NCBI RefSeq assembly: GCF_000152905.1
Contig: NZ_AAMY01000010.1
Coordinates: 1 to 64,000, forward strand
Source: Nitrobacter sp. Nb-311A
Lineage (GTDB): Bacteria; Pseudomonadota; Alphaproteobacteria; Rhizobiales; Xanthobacteraceae
Direction: 5' to 3'
DNA length: 64,000 nt
Of this stretch, positions 45,093 through 54,655 are shown piece after piece. Both the position numbers and the translations under genes were made by a program. The stretch's first letter is position 1. Each line of letters begins with the position of its first letter. The notes under the pieces were generated by a model, which worked only from the letters and a program-made list of their open reading frames with translations, was not told where the DNA came from and did no database searches.

Positions 45093-45635
45093 TCAGCTCG
45101 TCGGCTCAATCGGCGATTCAGAAAGGTTTTTGAACAGGCCGAGCCGAAGATCTTTGGCGTAATAGATCATATCGCCGTCGGCGCTTACCGTGCCGTCGGC
45201 AATCGCCATCACCAGCTTCGAACGCATCACCCGTTTGATGTCGACCGTGTAGGATATCTTGCGGGCATGCGGCAATACCTGACCTGTAAACTTCAAATCG
45301 CCAAGACCGAGCGCGCGAGCCCGTACATTTCGGTCGCGGCCAAGCCAGACCAGATAAAATCCGACCATCTGCCAAAGTCCATCGAGACCAAGACAACCTG
45401 GCATCACCGGATCATTCTGGAAATGACAGTGGAAGAACCAGAGGTCCGGTTTGATGTCGAGTTCAGTGCGCACCAGCCCGCGCCCGTATTTCCCGCCGTC
45501 TTCCGTGATCTCCGTGATGCGATCAAACATCAGCATCGGCGGCAATGGAAGTTTGGGTTCGCCGGGGCCGAACATTTCGCCGCGGCCGCAAGCCAGCAAG
45601 TCCTCGTAGTCATAGCTGCTGCGAAGGCTAGGCAT
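45093..45635 (-). CDS. fabA: 3-hydroxyacyl-ACP dehydratase/isomerase FabA
   Basis: A 180-residue FabA that dehydrates 3-hydroxydecanoyl-ACP and isomerises the product for unsaturated fatty acid synthesis. The active-site histidine and aspartate are in [20 protein letters not shown] (His71 and Asp85). I start at [12 protein letters not shown] because GGAG lies about 11 bases upstream; a TTG at 45686 would add 17 residues matching the LGGDQH extension of other FabA proteins. Unusually, fabB is not downstream. It may be a second copy, or fabB has moved. Confidence 0.9.
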   Translation of the reverse strand: MPSLRSSYDYEDLLACGRGEMFGPGEPKLPLPPMLMFDRITEITEDGGKYGRGLVRTELDIKPDLWFFHCHFQNDPVMPGCLGLDGLWQMVGFYLVWLGRDRNVRARALGLGDLKFTGQVLPHARKISYTVDIKRVMRSKLVMAIADGTVSADGDMIYYAKDLRLGLFKNLSESPIEPTS

Positions 45636-45780
45636 TCGATGCTGATCTCCGCCGAGAAGTCCGAAGAAGGGAAACCGCAAAACCAAGATTGGGGATCGTT
45701 GTTACTACCCGAGATGGTATTTGTAGCATCATCACACGCTGCGATAGAAGTGCAAGAGTCTGTGAAGCTGGGTTCTGAAA

Positions 45781-45880
45781 GCCCTTTCGAGCGAAGTGGA
45801 TATCAGTTCGCGTGAAGAAACACGTCGGATCAAATCATAGAGCCACACTTCTGATTCCGTCAGAAGTGGAAAAGCTCTAG
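45781..45880 (-). repeat. Dispersed repeat, family B, reverse orientation
   Basis: GCCCTTTCGAGCGAAGTGGA at one end, CGTGAAGAAACACG in the middle and the stem CACTTCTGATTCCGTCAGAA at the other. It lies upstream of fabA and downstream of the SDR gene, in a gap of about 290 bases that holds nothing else of note except an AT-rich TATATAATTATATATA at 45893. Confidence 0.75.
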
Positions 45881-45927
45881 GTCCGCATATTGTTATATAT
45901 AATTATATATAGCGATGGAAGCGCGCT

Positions 45928-46608
45928 TCAAACGCGGCCACGCACGGGAAGCAGCGCTCCGGTGACGCCGCTAGCCGCATCGCTTGTCAGAAACAGGATG
46001 ACATTCGCGAGTTCATCCGCTGTCACCCACGTTGCGAAATCCGCTTTGGGCATGTCCTTGCGGTTGGCTGGTGTGTCAATTGTCGAGGGCAGGACGGCAT
46101 TGACGGTCACCTTGCCTTTCAACTCGGAAGCAAGCGCTTCGGTCAGTCGGTGCACGGCCGCTTTCGAGGCGGCATAGGCTCCCATGCCGGCACCGGCCTG
46201 TATCGCTCCGGTCGCGCCGATATTGACGATGCGTCCGGCGCCGGATGCGACCAGATGCGGGATCGCGGCCCGCGAGGTGTTCAGCGCGGTCGTCACGTTG
46301 ATCGCGTAAAGGCGCTGCCAGGTTTTCGGGTCGCCGTCGGCGACGGTTTCGAACGCGAACGCGCCCGCAACATTAACGAGAGCGTCGAGGCGGCCGAAAT
46401 GCGCAGCCGCCGCATCGACAGCGTGCAGAGCTTGCGCGGGGTCGGTCAGATCAACGCCGCCAAGTTCGATCCGCTTGGCGGTTGCACCGCTGCTCGCAGC
46501 AGCCCGATTGATGCAGGCTACCCCGGCGCCGCGCGCGATGGCGGATTCCACAACCACCTTGCCCAGCGCGCCGGAGGCTCCGGTGATGGCGATGACCTTT
46601 CCTTGCAT
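45928..46608 (-). CDS. Short-chain dehydrogenase/reductase
   Basis: A 226-residue classical SDR. I start at MQGKVIAITGASGALG, ten codons inside the longest frame, because the Rossmann motif TGASGALG should lie near the N terminus. The catalytic Tyr and Lys are in YAASKAAVHRL and the Ser region is GRIVNIGATG. The NAG motif is present as VNVAGAF. The substrate is unknown. It is followed by a yghU-like gene on the same strand upstream, with 46 bases between. Confidence 0.88.
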   Translation of the reverse strand: MQGKVIAITGASGALGKVVVESAIARGAGVACINRAAASSGATAKRIELGGVDLTDPAQALHAVDAAAAHFGRLDALVNVAGAFAFETVADGDPKTWQRLYAINVTTALNTSRAAIPHLVASGAGRIVNIGATGAIQAGAGMGAYAASKAAVHRLTEALASELKGKVTVNAVLPSTIDTPANRKDMPKADFATWVTADELANVILFLTSDAASGVTGALLPVRGRV

Positions 46609-46654
46609 TGAATGATCCTCCAGCCGGAATGGCTGCAAATGAGGAGGGCAGGCG

Positions 46655-47527
46655 TCAACCCTGCTTCACCAGCTTGTCCTGCGTCCGGGTCGCGAAATCG
46701 GAGGCGTCGTGGCGCTCGTGAAGCTGGCTTGCGGGATCACCGGAGGTGCGGTTGACGATGCGGCCGCGCTTCACTGCGGGCCGCGCGGCGATCTGCGCCG
46801 TCCAGCGTTGCACGTTCTTGTAACTTTGGACGTCGAGGAAGGTCGCGCTGTCGCCGTAAAGCCTCCCCTCGGCCAGGCCGCCATACCATGGCCACACCGC
46901 CATATCCGCGATCGTGTATTCCTTACCCGCAAGATACTCATTGTCCTTGAGCCGGCGGTCCAGCACGTCCATTTGCCGCTTCGTTTCCATCGCGAAGCGA
47001 TTGATGGCGTATTCGATCTTCTCCGGCGCATAATGGTAGAAATGCCCGAAGCCGCCGCCGAGATAGGGCGCGCTGCCCATCTGCCAGAACAGCCAGGACA
47101 GGCATTCCGCGCGCGCCGCCGTTGCCTTCGGAATAAACTCGCGGAACTTCTCGGCAAGATGCAGGAGGATCGCGCCTGACTCGAAGACGCGGAACGGCAC
47201 AGGTCTTGAGCGGTCAATCAGCGCCGGAATCTTCGAATTCGGATTGACCTCGACGAAACCCGAACCGAATTGCTCGCCGTCGATCTGGATCAGCCACGCG
47301 TCATATTCCGCTCCGGTGTGGCCGCGCGCCAGCAATTCCTCGAACATGATGGTGACCTTCTGGCCGTTTGGCGTTCCCCGCGAATAAAGTTGAAACGGGT
47401 GTTTGCCGACAGGCAGCACCTTTTCGTGAGTCGCACCCGCGGTCGGACGGTTGACCGAAGCGAATCTGCCGCCATCCTCCTTGTCGAAGGTCCAGACTTT
47501 GGGCGGCGTATAGGGGGCGTCGGTCAT
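46655..47527 (-). CDS. yghU: YghU-type glutathione transferase/disulfide reductase
   Basis: A 290-residue GST of the Nu class like E. coli YghU. Landmarks: PPKVWTFDKEDGGRFASVNR at the N terminus, a LYSRGTPNGQKVTIMFEEL motif in the thioredoxin domain and NPNSKIPALIDRS. The helical domain includes QMGSAPYLGGGFGHFYHYAP. YghU enzymes bind two glutathiones and reduce disulfide and organic hydroperoxides. The start is the ATG at 47527; a TTG directly upstream is in frame. It runs into the SDR gene on the same strand. Confidence 0.9.
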   Translation of the reverse strand: MTDAPYTPPKVWTFDKEDGGRFASVNRPTAGATHEKVLPVGKHPFQLYSRGTPNGQKVTIMFEELLARGHTGAEYDAWLIQIDGEQFGSGFVEVNPNSKIPALIDRSRPVPFRVFESGAILLHLAEKFREFIPKATAARAECLSWLFWQMGSAPYLGGGFGHFYHYAPEKIEYAINRFAMETKRQMDVLDRRLKDNEYLAGKEYTIADMAVWPWYGGLAEGRLYGDSATFLDVQSYKNVQRWTAQIAARPAVKRGRIVNRTSGDPASQLHERHDASDFATRTQDKLVKQG

Positions 47528-47583
47528 CAAGAGGCACTCCGGAAGCGCGAGTATGATAGTGAGACAGGTGGGATACCGCAGCT

Positions 47584-47687
47584 ATAGCGTTTTCAAGCGA
47601 AGTGGATACCCGTTCGCGGAAAAAAACGCGTCAAAACAACAATCTAGGGCTTCGCTTCTAATTCAATCAGAAGCGGAAAGGCTCTAG
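47584..47687 (-). repeat. Dispersed repeat, family B, reverse orientation
   Basis: Mirrors the 14470 copy: ATAGCGTTTTCAAGCGAAGT, then CGCGTCAAAACAACAATCTA and the stem CGCTTCTAATTCAATCAGAA ending in CTCTAG. It lies between yghU and the ROK gene. Confidence 0.75.
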
Positions 47688-47796
47688 TAGTTAGGCTTGA
47701 ATTTGAATGGCCGCAAGCGGGGAGCAATCGAGAAGCGCTACCGTTTGTGACCGGCGCTTTTGAAGCGCCGGACATCAGATGTTTTGAGAACGGACC

Positions 47797-48507
47797 ATGA
47801 AGGCAGAACGCTCCCGCCAAATGAAGCGGACCATACTCACGATCGACATCGGCGGGTCCCACGTCAAGATGATGACGAGCAACGGCCGTATAAAATGCGA
47901 ATTCGAATCCGAGCCCGATCTCACGGCTAAGGAGATGGTGCGCAAGGTCAAGGCGCTGACGAAGGATTGGTCCTACGACGTCATTTCGATCGGCTATCCC
48001 GGCCCGGTCTGCGGCAATCGCCCACTGCGCGAGCCCTTCAATCTCGGCGCGGGATGGAAGGGTTTCGATTTCCCGAAGGCGTTCGGCAAGCCGACCCGTG
48101 TCGTCAACGATGCGTTGATGCAGGCGCTCGGCGGGTATCGCGGCGGACGAATGCTGTTTCTGGGGCTCGGCACCGGGCTTGGCTCGGCGATGATCGTGGA
48201 TGGCGAACTGGAGCCGATGGAATTGGCCCACCTGCCGTATCTCAAAGGAAAGACTTACGAGGATTACGCCGGGAAGGCGGGACGCAAGCGCCTTGGCAAC
48301 AAGAGGTGGCGCAAGCATGTCGCCGATATCGTCGGGCAGCTTACGGCCGCGCTGGAGCCGGACGAGGTGCTGATCGGAGGGGGCAACGTCAAGCATCTCG
48401 ACAAGCTGCCGCCTAAATCGCGTCGCGGCGATAACGCGGATGCGTTCGAGGGCGGGTTTCGGTTATGGGATCAGACCGGTGTGGACGCGCGGGCAAGGGT
48501 GCGTTAA
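47797..48507 (+). CDS. ROK-family sugar kinase, polyphosphate-glucokinase-like
   Basis: A 236-residue protein with the ASKHA kinase pattern: TILTIDIGGSHVKMM in the phosphate loop, DVISIGYPGPVC, VVNDALMQALGGYRGG with the catalytic aspartate and FLGLGTGLGSAMIVDGEL for adenosine binding. It resembles short ROK proteins annotated as polyphosphate glucokinase. The zinc-binding ROK motif is absent. Glucose and polyphosphate or ATP are the likely substrates, but this is inferred. A small membrane protein gene follows. Confidence 0.8.
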   Translation: MKAERSRQMKRTILTIDIGGSHVKMMTSNGRIKCEFESEPDLTAKEMVRKVKALTKDWSYDVISIGYPGPVCGNRPLREPFNLGAGWKGFDFPKAFGKPTRVVNDALMQALGGYRGGRMLFLGLGTGLGSAMIVDGELEPMELAHLPYLKGKTYEDYAGKAGRKRLGNKRWRKHVADIVGQLTAALEPDEVLIGGGNVKHLDKLPPKSRRGDNADAFEGGFRLWDQTGVDARARVR

Positions 48508-48556
48508 GCGCTTCCTGCGCGTGGGGCTTGGGCCGGCGGCGACGGAGGTTTGAACA

Positions 48557-48712
48557 ATGAACGATTTCAGGGAATGGCGCAACTCGACGCGAGAATACAA
48601 TGGATCGCCGAATATGAGCAAACGCCGCAAGACCATCTATGTGACAGGCGGCGCGCTACTGCTTGTTGCTTTCTTCGCCGGATTGGTGGTTATCAAACAG
48701 CTCGGCATTTGA
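48557..48712 (+). CDS. Small membrane protein of 51 residues
   Basis: ATG at 48557 follows GGAGG by eight bases. The first 25 residues are polar and basic (MNDFREWRNSTREYN, then SKRRKTIYV), followed by one membrane helix (GGALLLVAFFAGLVVI) and a short tail. Family not recognised. The gene follows the ROK gene by about 50 bases and may share its transcript. Confidence 0.65.
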   Translation: MNDFREWRNSTREYNGSPNMSKRRKTIYVTGGALLLVAFFAGLVVIKQLGI

Positions 48713-48794
48713 TGGGCTTGCCGTTGATGAGCCTGCTGGGCTTGTGCGATAGTCTGATCGGCGATGCCGCCTTGGTGGGCGCCATCATTGCACA

Positions 48795-49043
48795 TCACGC
48801 CGCATGATCCGGGCGATGCGTGACGTCGCCGCGTCCAGCCAGAATGCCCGCAATCGAAATGTCCTCGTCGAGGTCGTTCCAGTGCAGCCCGACGCGGCTG
48901 ATCTCAACCTTGTCGCGTTGCGCGGGTGTCGCCTTCAACAGCCGTGGAAACCATGCCAGCGGTACGCCGACCGTACGGCCATCGGTCAGTTCGACCCACA
49001 TCGTATGTTCGTCGAAACGAACGCTAGATGCCGAAATGCTCAT
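48795..49043 (-). CDS. DUF2442 protein
   Basis: An 82-residue protein matching DUF2442: VRFDEHTMWVELTDGRTVGV, broken after residue 20, then LAWFPRLLKATPAQR and WNDLDEDISIAGILAGRG. The ATG overlaps the end of the DUF4160 gene by 20 bases. DUF4160 and DUF2442 often occur as neighbours and have been proposed as a toxin-antitoxin-like pair; I cite this as family knowledge, and nothing in the sequence proves toxicity. Confidence 0.85.
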   Translation of the reverse strand: MSISASSVRFDEHTMWVELTDGRTVGVPLAWFPRLLKATPAQRDKVEISRVGLHWNDLDEDISIAGILAGRGDVTHRPDHAA

Positions 49044-49270
49044 GCGAGGCTCTCACGATCAAATCGCGGTTTTCCGCAACTATGTGCAGAATATTCGAAA
49101 GTTCGCGCGAGTTGAACCCGTAACTTTCCGCTATCGAGATGTCGGGTGCGAGCCATATTTTGGCGTCGCAGCCACGTCCCCTGACATGCACATGGATCGG
49201 CTCCGGCGGCTGTCCCTCGTTTGAAAAGAAATAATAGCGAAGACCATCCTCCCGAAAAGACCACCGGCAT
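49024..49270 (-). pseudogene. DUF4160 protein gene with a one-base insertion
   Basis: The natural start is ATG 49270, reading MPVVF in the leftward direction. A run of four T (A on the top strand, 49255-49258) then shifts the frame; with three T the protein would continue REDGLRYYFFSNEG and then PIHVHVRGRGCDAKIWLAP to the family C terminus, giving 81 residues. The frame can also be opened from GTG 49338, but this adds a tail overlapping the nrdJ end and does not resemble DUF4160. I therefore call a frameshift, or possible slippage or sequencing error, in a homopolymer. Partner of the adjacent DUF2442 gene. Confidence 0.75.
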
Positions 49271-49303
49271 GGAAAGTCACCGTGATTGCGTTCCACTTCA
49301 ACT

Positions 49304-52300
49304 TCACGAACACCCCGTGGTGCTTCCGCACGTATCACACTTCATGCAGGTGCCGTTGCGCACCAGCGTGAAGTTGCCGCACTCCGAGCACATCTCGCCC
49401 TCATAGCCCCTTGCTTTCGCTTCCGCGCGGCGCTCGGCCTTGGTCGGTGCGGTTGCATGCGCGGCGGCCTTGCCTCTCTGTTGCTGTTCCAGCCGTTCGG
49501 TCGGCGAGAGATCGTGCTCGGTTTCCTGCTTCCGCGCGGTCGCGCCTTCGAGCGTGTCGCCGGTGCGCGAGGAGGAGAGGGCGGTCACGTTGGTTGCCCC
49601 CGCACTTCGACCGTCTGCGGCGAGGGGAGAGGGAGAAGAGCCCCCGCGCATCACGACGAGATTCTCGGTGCGCGAGCGGGTCAGGCCCTTGGAGACATAG
49701 CGGGTGGCGTGCTGGCCTTCCGGCGTCTTGCCTTCGACCACGCCCTTGCCGAGCGCGTCAAAGCCGGTTTCCGACGGATCGACATGGGCGAGGTCGTAGC
49801 GGCCCATGTAGCTGACCGCGAGTTCGCGGAACACGTAGTCGAGAATCGAGGTCGCGTATTTGATCGAATCGTTGCCCTGCACCGGTCCTGCCGGCTCGAA
49901 GCGGGTGAAGGTGAAGGCGTCGACATATTCCTCCAGCGGCACGCCGTATTGCAGACCGAGCGACACCGCGATGGCGAAGTTGTTGATGAAGGAGCGTAGC
50001 GCCGCGCCTTCCTTGTGCATGTCGATGAAAATTTCGCCCAGGCGGCCGTCGTCGTATTCGCCGGTGCGCAAGTAGACCTTGTGTCCGCCGACCACGGCCT
50101 TCTGGGTGTAGCCCTTGCGGCGGTCCGGCATCTTCTCGCGCTCGCGCAGCACGACGATGCGTTCCACCAGCTTCTCGACGACCTTTTCCGCCACCTGCGT
50201 GGCGCGCGCGGCCATCGGCTTGTCCATCAGCGCCTCGATCGCGTCGTCATCACCGTCATCGTCGGCGATGAGTTGCGAGTTGAGCGGCTGGGACAGTTTC
50301 GATCCGTCGCGGTAGAGCGCATTAGCTTTCAACGCGAGCTTCCACGACAGCAGATAGGCCGACTTGCAGTCTTCCACGGTGGCGTCGTTCGGCATGTTGA
50401 TGGTTTTCGAGATCGCGCCCGAGATGAACGGCTGCGAGGCCGCCATCATGCGGATGTGGCTTTCGACCGAGAGATAGCGCTTGCCGATCTTGCCGCAGGG
50501 GTTGGCGCAGTCGAACACCGGATAATGCTCGGCCTTGAGGTGCGGCGCGCCTTCCACCGTCATCGCGCCGCAGATGTGCACATTGGCGGCCTCACACTCG
50601 CGCCTGCTGAAGCCGATCGCGGCGAGCAGGTCGAAGGCCGGCGAGGCGAGGGCGTCGGCGTCGACGCCGAGCGTGTCGCGGATGAAGTCTTCGCCGAACG
50701 TCCATTTGTTGAAAGCGAACTTGATGTCGAACGCTGTCGGGAGCGCCTTCTCCACCTTCGCGATGGCCTCGTCGGTGAAACCCTTGGCTTTCAGGGTGGA
50801 GACGTTGATGCCCGGCGCGTTGGACAGCGAGCCGTGACCGACCGCATAGGCCTCGATCTCGGCGATTTCGCTCTCGCGATAGCCGAGCGCGCGCAGCGCT
50901 TCCGGCACCGCGCGGTTGATGATCTTCCAGTAGCCGCCGCCGGCGAGCTTCTTGAATTTCACCAGCGCGAAGTCGGGCTCGATGCCGGTGGTGTCGCAGT
51001 CCATGACCAGGCCGATGGTGCCGGTCGGCGCCACCACGGTAACCTGTGCGTTACGGTAGCCGTGCTGCTCGCCGAGCGCGAGCGCATCGTCCCACGCCCT
51101 GGTCGCATGGGCGATGAGGTTCGCTTGCGGGCAGGAGGCATGGTCGAGCGGCACCGGATTGACCGCGAGCGCCTCATAGCCATTGGACTGACCGTGCGCG
51201 GCGCGGCGGTGATTGCGGATCACGCGCAACATGTGGCCGGCATTCTTCTTGTGGCCGGGGAAGGCGCCGAGTTCGCCGGCCATCTCGGCGGAAGTCTTGT
51301 AGGCGATGCCGGTCATGATCGCGGTCAGCGCGCCGCACAGCGCGCGGCCTTCCTTTGAATCATAGGACAGGCCCATGGTCATCAGGAGGCCGCCGATGTT
51401 GGCGAAGCCGAGCCCCAGCGTACGGAATTCGTAAGACAGCTCCGCGATCGCCTTGGACGGGAACTGCGCCATCAGCACCGAGATTTCCAGCACCACGGTC
51501 CAGAGACGAACAGTGTGCTCATAGGCGTCGACATCAAACCGCCTCGAAGCGGTGTCGTAGAACGTGATCAGGTTGGCGGAGGCAAGGTTGCAGGCGGTAT
51601 CGTCGAGGAACATGTATTCCGAGCACGGATTCGACGCGCGGATGTCGCCGGACGCCTTGCAGGTGTGCCAGTCGTTCATCGTGGTGTTGAAGTGCAGGCC
51701 GGGATCGGCCGAGGCCCAGGCGGCGTAACCGATCTTTTCCCAAAGCTCGCGCGCCTTGAGGGTTTTCGTCACCTTCCTGTTGGTGCGTCCGATCAGATTC
51801 CAGTCGCCATCGGTCTCGACCGCGCGCAGAAAGTCGTCCTTCAGCGATACCGAATTGTTGGAGTTCTGGCCGGAGACGGTGAGATAGGCTTCCGAGTCCC
51901 AGTCGGTGTCGTAGACCGGGAAGTCGATCTCCTTGTAGCCTTGCCGGGCGAACTGAATGACGCGCTTGATGTAATTGTCAGGAACCTGGGCGCGGCGGGC
52001 GAGCTTGATCTCACGGCGCAACGCCGGGTTCTTCTCCGGCACGAAGCAGTCGTCACCCGAGCCCTCGCAGTTGACGCAGGCGCGCATCACCGCCTTGAGG
52101 TGCTTCTGGTTGATCCTTGAACCGGTGACGAGAGCGGCGACCTTCTGCTCCTCCTTCACCTTCCAGTCGATATACTGCTCGATATCCGGATGATCGGCAT
52201 CGACCACCACCATCTTGGCGGCGCGGCGCGTGGTGCCGCCGCTCTTGATGGCGCCGGCGGCGCGGTCACCGATCTTGAGGAAACTCATCAGTCCGCTGGA

Positions 52301-53050
52301 GCGGCCGCCGCCCGAGAGACGTTCGCCTTCGCCGCGCAGCCGCGAGAAGTTGGAGCCGGTGCCGGAGCCGTATTTGAACAGGCGGGCCTCGCGCACCCAC
52401 AGATCCATGATGCCGCCTTCGTTGACGAGATCATCCTCGATACCCTGGATGAAACAGGCATGCGGCTGCGGATGTTCATAGGCCGACTTCGACTTGGTCA
52501 TCTTGCCGGTCTTGAAGTCGACGTAGTAATGGCCCTGGCCGGGGCCGTCGATGCCGTAGGCCCAATGCAGGCCGGTGTTGAACCACTGCGGCGAGTTCGG
52601 CGCCACCATCTGCCGCGCCAGCATGTAGCGCAGTTCGTCGTTGAAAGCCCGCGCGTCGTCTTCGGAGGTGAAGTAGCCGCCTTTCCAGCCCCAATAGGTC
52701 CAGCAGCCGGCAAGCCGATCGAACACCTGCTTGGCCGAGATTTCTCCAACGATGCGTTCGTTCTCGGGGAGGGCGGCGAGCGCGTCGGTGTCGGGGACCG
52801 AACGCCACAGCCACGAAGGGACCGTTTCCTCCTCGACCCTCTTAAGGCGCGCCGCGACGCCGGCTTTCCGGAAATACTTCTGCGCCAGCACATCGGAAGC
52901 AACCTGCGACCAGGATTCCGGCACTTCCACATTCTCGAGGCGAAACACCACCGAGCCATCCGGATTCCGGATCTCGCTCGTGGTCAGCCGGAAATCGATC
53001 CCGGCATAGGGTGATTGACCGTCCCTGGTGTAGCGCCGTTCGAATCGCAT
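49304..53050 (-). CDS. nrdJ: Adenosylcobalamin-dependent (class II) ribonucleotide reductase
   Basis: A 1248-residue B12-dependent reductase that makes dNDPs from NDPs with or without oxygen. The N-terminal part includes [17 protein letters not shown]; the catalytic core shows [31 protein letters not shown] and [16 protein letters not shown]. Near the C terminus a zinc motif reads [21 protein letters not shown]; the redox cysteine pair sits at the extreme end (TTGCS). Expected regulators are NrdR (encoded in this window) and cobalamin supply. DUF4160 lies 33 bases downstream. Confidence 0.97.
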   Translation of the reverse strand: MRFERRYTRDGQSPYAGIDFRLTTSEIRNPDGSVVFRLENVEVPESWSQVASDVLAQKYFRKAGVAARLKRVEEETVPSWLWRSVPDTDALAALPENERIVGEISAKQVFDRLAGCWTYWGWKGGYFTSEDDARAFNDELRYMLARQMVAPNSPQWFNTGLHWAYGIDGPGQGHYYVDFKTGKMTKSKSAYEHPQPHACFIQGIEDDLVNEGGIMDLWVREARLFKYGSGTGSNFSRLRGEGERLSGGGRSSGLMSFLKIGDRAAGAIKSGGTTRRAAKMVVVDADHPDIEQYIDWKVKEEQKVAALVTGSRINQKHLKAVMRACVNCEGSGDDCFVPEKNPALRREIKLARRAQVPDNYIKRVIQFARQGYKEIDFPVYDTDWDSEAYLTVSGQNSNNSVSLKDDFLRAVETDGDWNLIGRTNRKVTKTLKARELWEKIGYAAWASADPGLHFNTTMNDWHTCKASGDIRASNPCSEYMFLDDTACNLASANLITFYDTASRRFDVDAYEHTVRLWTVVLEISVLMAQFPSKAIAELSYEFRTLGLGFANIGGLLMTMGLSYDSKEGRALCGALTAIMTGIAYKTSAEMAGELGAFPGHKKNAGHMLRVIRNHRRAAHGQSNGYEALAVNPVPLDHASCPQANLIAHATRAWDDALALGEQHGYRNAQVTVVAPTGTIGLVMDCDTTGIEPDFALVKFKKLAGGGYWKIINRAVPEALRALGYRESEIAEIEAYAVGHGSLSNAPGINVSTLKAKGFTDEAIAKVEKALPTAFDIKFAFNKWTFGEDFIRDTLGVDADALASPAFDLLAAIGFSRRECEAANVHICGAMTVEGAPHLKAEHYPVFDCANPCGKIGKRYLSVESHIRMMAASQPFISGAISKTINMPNDATVEDCKSAYLLSWKLALKANALYRDGSKLSQPLNSQLIADDDGDDDAIEALMDKPMAARATQVAEKVVEKLVERIVVLREREKMPDRRKGYTQKAVVGGHKVYLRTGEYDDGRLGEIFIDMHKEGAALRSFINNFAIAVSLGLQYGVPLEEYVDAFTFTRFEPAGPVQGNDSIKYATSILDYVFRELAVSYMGRYDLAHVDPSETGFDALGKGVVEGKTPEGQHATRYVSKGLTRSRTENLVVMRGGSSPSPLAADGRSAGATNVTALSSSRTGDTLEGATARKQETEHDLSPTERLEQQQRGKAAAHATAPTKAERRAEAKARGYEGEMCSECGNFTLVRNGTCMKCDTCGSTTGCS

Positions 53051-53385
53051 TGTTTCGTCCCCCGTAACAGTTCGTCACCGCTTCCAGCGGCATCGGCGGT
53101 TTCCATTCGCGAACTTCGCGTCCGCGGTTTGGCCGATTAGAACCGGCCCTATCTGGAGTCCGATTTCCCGCCCCGGACCTTACGGCCCGAAGCTATTCCG
53201 GACTCAACGCCTCGCATCCCCATTTGCGCCGGCTTGGATCCGGCTTTTGGCGTTCCTGATGCCCCCAGGCTCAGAGCAGACATTATCCACCCTCCGCTGC
53301 CTCCCCGGCGGACGGAGCGTCCGATCTTGATCCCCTTCAGGAGCGGCCGGCGGAAACCCAAAACCACTTGCGCCGGACAGGATCG

Positions 53386-53415
53386 AAGCTAGGGCGACTC
53401 CCTTGCGCACGTCAA
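53386..53415 (-). promoter_or_regulatory. Candidate promoter of nrdJ
   Basis: Reading leftward, TTGACG (53415-53410) is followed after 18 bases by TAGCTT (53391-53386), close to the sigma-70 type used in alphaproteobacteria. It would start transcription about 330 bases before the nrdJ ATG. Inference from consensus only. Confidence 0.35.
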
Positions 53416-53789
53416 GGATTAGTGCGGAGCCGTGAATCAAATACTAAATATGGTGAAAAAGGAAGAAGCCAAGGATCGAACCGCGCCTTGAGTCACTTCA
53501 AGTATCAGCGAGTCTTCAAGGATTCCCAATTGGGAAATTCTTGAAATAGCCCTGCTCGGATGAATTTCGCCCGCTGTTCACAAGGCAATTCTTTATTGCA
53601 GACGAGGGATTGCTAAAGGCGCGACTCACGACGCGTGACAGACCCGTCGGCCGATAGCGTGGTGTGCCGGGACACGGCGAGGGGATCTATTTCGTGACTT
53701 CCGCTTCGTGGCGGAGCATCCGAACGCCTCAACAGGGAGGACAAAACAAAGGAGCAGTGCTTTCGCACCGCTCCTGAATATCCAAGTCC

Positions 53790-53894
53790 TAGAGCCCTTC
53801 CGCTTCTGATAGAATCAGAAGCCGGCTCTATGATTTTGTTTTGTCGCGTTTTCTTCACGCGAACCGGTGTCCGCTTCGCTCGAAAACGCTCTAG
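53790..53894 (+). repeat. Dispersed repeat, family B
   Basis: AGAGCCCTTCCGCTTCTGAT, the mirror AATCAGAAGC, then CGCGTTTTCTTCACGCGAAC and GAAAACGCTCTAG. It is the copy most similar to the one at 14470, and lies just beyond the stop of the BA14K-like gene. Confidence 0.8.
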
Positions 53895-53905
53895 GTGTTG
53901 GGCCG

Positions 53906-54436
53906 TTATGGGCAACGATGGCGTTTGCCGTCGCGGCCTAAATAGGTTCCGGACCGCACGTCGTATGATTTGAACCGCCGTCGGCAATACGAGACATCCC
54001 TGCCGCTGCTTTGGACGGCGGTCGGGCCATCGTCGTAATATCCGTAATCGGAGTACATGGGGGAGAATGAATAAAAGGGCGATCCCCAACCGCCGCCCCA
54101 ACCCCAACCGCCACCCCAACCTCCCCAAGGGCCGCCCCATAAGCCGCCGCCAATAAAGCCGGGATAAAACCCACCGCCCCAGCCCCAACCACGGCGCCAG
54201 CCAAACCCGCCGCCGCGCCAGCCTCGACCCATGCCCATATAATGTCCGCCACGCCAGCCTCGGCCCATGTGATGTCCGCCGCGCCAGCCGCCGCCACCGC
54301 CTCCGATGCTAACGCCACCGCCCGCGAATCCCTGGGCCTTTGTTCCCAATCCCTGAGCAAAGCTTGGCGACGTAATGGCCAGTGGTGCCGCAACGGCTAT
54401 GACGGCCGCTGCCAGTACTGGTTTGAAACTGAACAT
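53906..54436 (-). CDS. BA14K-like exported glycine/tryptophan-rich protein
   Basis: A 176-residue protein with a signal peptide (about 1-28, cleavage near SFAQG). Residues 35-120 are low complexity: repeats of GWRGGHHMGRGW and WGGGWGWGG. The C-terminal 45 residues read SYCRRRFKSYDVRSGTYLGR and then DGKRHRCP, the BA14K motif known from Brucella, where the family binds immunoglobulin and affects LPS. The function here is unknown. The AT-rich stretch before it (54580-54640) probably holds its promoter. Confidence 0.8.
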   Translation of the reverse strand: MFSFKPVLAAAVIAVAAPLAITSPSFAQGLGTKAQGFAGGGVSIGGGGGGWRGGHHMGRGWRGGHYMGMGRGWRGGGFGWRRGWGWGGGFYPGFIGGGLWGGPWGGWGGGWGWGGGWGSPFYSFSPMYSDYGYYDDGPTAVQSSGRDVSYCRRRFKSYDVRSGTYLGRDGKRHRCP

Positions 54437-54655
54437 ATCGCAACTCCATGTCGGATCTTTGTAATTGAGGCTCGCTCACGAACGAAACGTGGCGATAGGC
54501 GGAGAGTTCCACAACCGGCTTTATGGAATGTTCCATCTCCGGCGCACGAATTCAGCCCCAACGAACACTTCTTATGAAATAACATTCAGGATTAGATATA
54601 TAAGAACAAATCTTCATACTTAAGTTTATCGTTCACAAGATCGCGCCGCGGTGCG

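Larger units (their letters stand above)
53051..53905. other. Long nrdJ leader and spacer
   Basis: About 855 bases without a convincing gene. The leftward promoter proposed for nrdJ is at 53386-53415, so about 330 bases next to nrdJ would be transcribed leader; they are GC-rich with several stems. I looked for the B12-box and core of a cobalamin riboswitch on this strand and did not find them. A hairpin AGGAGC...GCTCCT (53750-53775) and a family B repeat (53790) end the region near the BA14K gene. Confidence 0.45.

Noticed and set aside
50015-51358. Long rightward frames opposite nrdJ (also 52190-53014)
   Set aside because: Antisense shadows caused by GC-rich codon use; no fold or start signal.
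53149-53367. A 72-codon leftward frame in the nrdJ leader
   Set aside because: Low-complexity GC-rich sequence without a ribosome site or family match; better explained as leader.
53051-53415. Cobalamin riboswitch before nrdJ
   Set aside because: I could not find the B12-box or the conserved core strings on the leftward strand.
53430-53465. NrdR box upstream of nrdJ (AAATACTAAATATGG area)
   Set aside because: Too far from the consensus palindrome to claim, and upstream of the proposed -35.
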